DNA from: Ruminiclostridium herbifermentans
GTDB lineage: Bacteria > Bacillota > Clostridia > Acetivibrionales > DSM-1351
DNA length: 64,000 nucleotides
Direction: 5' to 3'
Assembly: GCF_005473905.2 (NCBI RefSeq)
Contig: NZ_CP061336.1
Span: forward strand, 1,038,501 to 1,102,500
Made by a program: the position numbers and the translations under genes
The notes under the pieces: generated by a model
Database searches by the model: none
What the model saw: the letters and a program-made list of their open reading frames with translations, nothing else
What the model was told of the DNA's origin: nothing
Shown: positions 63,425-64,000 of the stretch, piece after piece
Layout of the letters: each line of letters begins with the position of its first letter
Numbering within the stretch: the stretch's first letter is position 1

Positions 63425-63895
63425 AAATAGGTTTGTGCAAGTATGTGAGTTATGAACTTCAATGAATAAGCTTGCCAAATCATATGATTTTATGGACCTC
63501 ATAAAAATAAGTTTTTGCAAGTTTAAGAGATGCAAGATTCAAAATATAGGTTTTAGAAAGCCTATATTTTTGCGAACCTAAAAAAATAAGTTTCTGCAAG
63601 TTTGCGAGTTGAGAGATTCAAAATATAGGTTTTAGAAAGCCTATATTTTTATGAACCTCAAAAAATAAGTTTTTGCAAGTTTGTGAGTCATTCTATTAAA
63701 AAATGCCAGTGAAAAGCTTGTGAAATTTTGATCTTTAAAAATGATTTCTTAAGCATTTGAGTTAACCAGCATCAAAAAAGGCTTGCGAAAAGTATATGAT
63801 TTAACAGCTTCAAAAGATAGGCTTGTGTAATCATTTGAGTTTACTAGCATCAAGAAATACGTTTTTACAAGCCTATGAGTTTTTGAGTCAATATT
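63425..63895 (+). repeat. tandem array of about twelve degenerate 39-bp repeats
   Basis: A unit of 38-42 bp, roughly AATAGGCTTGTGCAAG then a TGAGTT-like block ending in CATCAAA, recurs from about 63425 to 63895. Two units (63541-63570, 63620-63649) are drawn into a perfect stem AAAATATAGG/CCTATATTTT, and those two longer blocks repeat at 79 bp. Irregular spacing and stops in every frame argue against coding. There are no unique spacers, so it is not CRISPR. Confidence 0.7.
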
Positions 63896-63954
63896 AAATT
63901 TATTCTTAATTAATTTATTATATTTTGTTACCTTAGTGGTTGTAGGAGGTTAGT

Positions 63955-64000
63955 ATGAAATTTACAAAAATGCAGGGATTAGGAAATGATTATATTTATG
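63955..64000 (+). CDS. dapF: diaminopimelate epimerase, N-terminal fragment cut by the window edge
   Basis: The first 15 codons, MKFTKMQGLGNDYIY, match the strongly conserved DapF start, behind TAGGAGG. The enzyme makes meso-diaminopimelate for peptidoglycan and lysine. The rest lies outside the window. Confidence 0.85.
   Translation, partial: MKFTKMQGLGNDYIY

Noticed and set aside
63425-63895. CRISPR array
   Set aside because: Units are contiguous and degenerate with no unique spacers, and there are no cas genes.
1-64000. tRNA, rRNA, insertion sequence or prophage
   Set aside because: I looked for tRNA-like T-loop signatures, transposase or integrase motifs and phage modules by eye and found none; a tRNAscan or HMM run could still find something missed.

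Overview
The window reads as chromosome of a low-GC, Gram-positive, spore-forming anaerobe of the class Clostridia. Supporting signs are strong AT bias, canonical GGAGG ribosome sites, a GerMN-domain protein, a domain-split glutamate synthase wired to ferredoxin-like proteins, a type III glutamine synthetase, an indirect tRNA-amidation operon (GatCAB plus an archaeal-type AspS) and many radical SAM and Fe-S proteins. The layout of the nitrogen cluster recalls cellulolytic Clostridia such as Ruminiclostridium, but genus is inference only.

Layout. 1-24 kb is housekeeping and envelope material: a homocysteine methyltransferase/MTHFR fusion behind a structured leader, an acyl-CoA synthetase with an inositol monophosphatase, a membrane-anchored MutS-like ATPase, two tandem PQQ-type beta-propeller proteins, signal peptidase I, an acyl-ACP thioesterase overlapping a GerMN protein, a YdcF-like protein, two paralogous FAD reductases, an MFS carrier, a TrpB-like enzyme and a YwaF-like membrane protein. 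24.8-26.4 kb holds an FAD oxidoreductase with a Rieske tail.

26.7-41.3 kb is the accessory core and the likeliest new system: a ribosomally made peptide (RiPP) locus. On the minus strand, in transcription order, lie a small peptide gene, a radical SAM maturase with a PqqD-like N-terminus, a double-glycine precursor, the remnant of a second maturase gene, a second double-glycine precursor carrying three YGI repeats, and a radical SAM/SPASM/TPR maturase. Divergent from it are an exporter with a C39 leader peptidase, an HlyD-type adaptor, a secreted Tyr/Ser/Thr-rich protein and a lipoprotein/two-permease ABC module with an adaptor-tail-like protein. Duplicated intergenic DNA shows that the precursor/maturase unit was tandemly copied and one copy decayed.

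41.3-62.9 kb is nitrogen and amide metabolism: asnB, glnN, gatC-gatA-gatB-aspS, a split glutamate synthase, glnA, an ANTAR RNA-binding antiterminator (NitR-like), amt, glnK and an agmatinase-family gene. Five leaders (asnB, glnN, gatCAB-aspS, the glutamate synthase operon, amt) each contain an intrinsic terminator whose 5' arm can instead form a small hairpin with a hexaloop A-A-[A/T]-G-G-C (A at 1, G at 4), the ANTAR signature. The window therefore appears to contain both regulator and regulon, extended here to asparagine synthesis and tRNA amidation. An 18-bp motif recurs near glnA, nitR, gatC and the agmatinase gene.

Intergenic repeats are prominent: paired 90-bp-period hairpins at the left edge, three 112-bp structured repeats inside the glutamate synthase operon, and about twelve 39-bp degenerate repeats before dapF, which is cut by the right edge. 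I saw no rRNA, tRNA, CRISPR array, insertion sequence or prophage.
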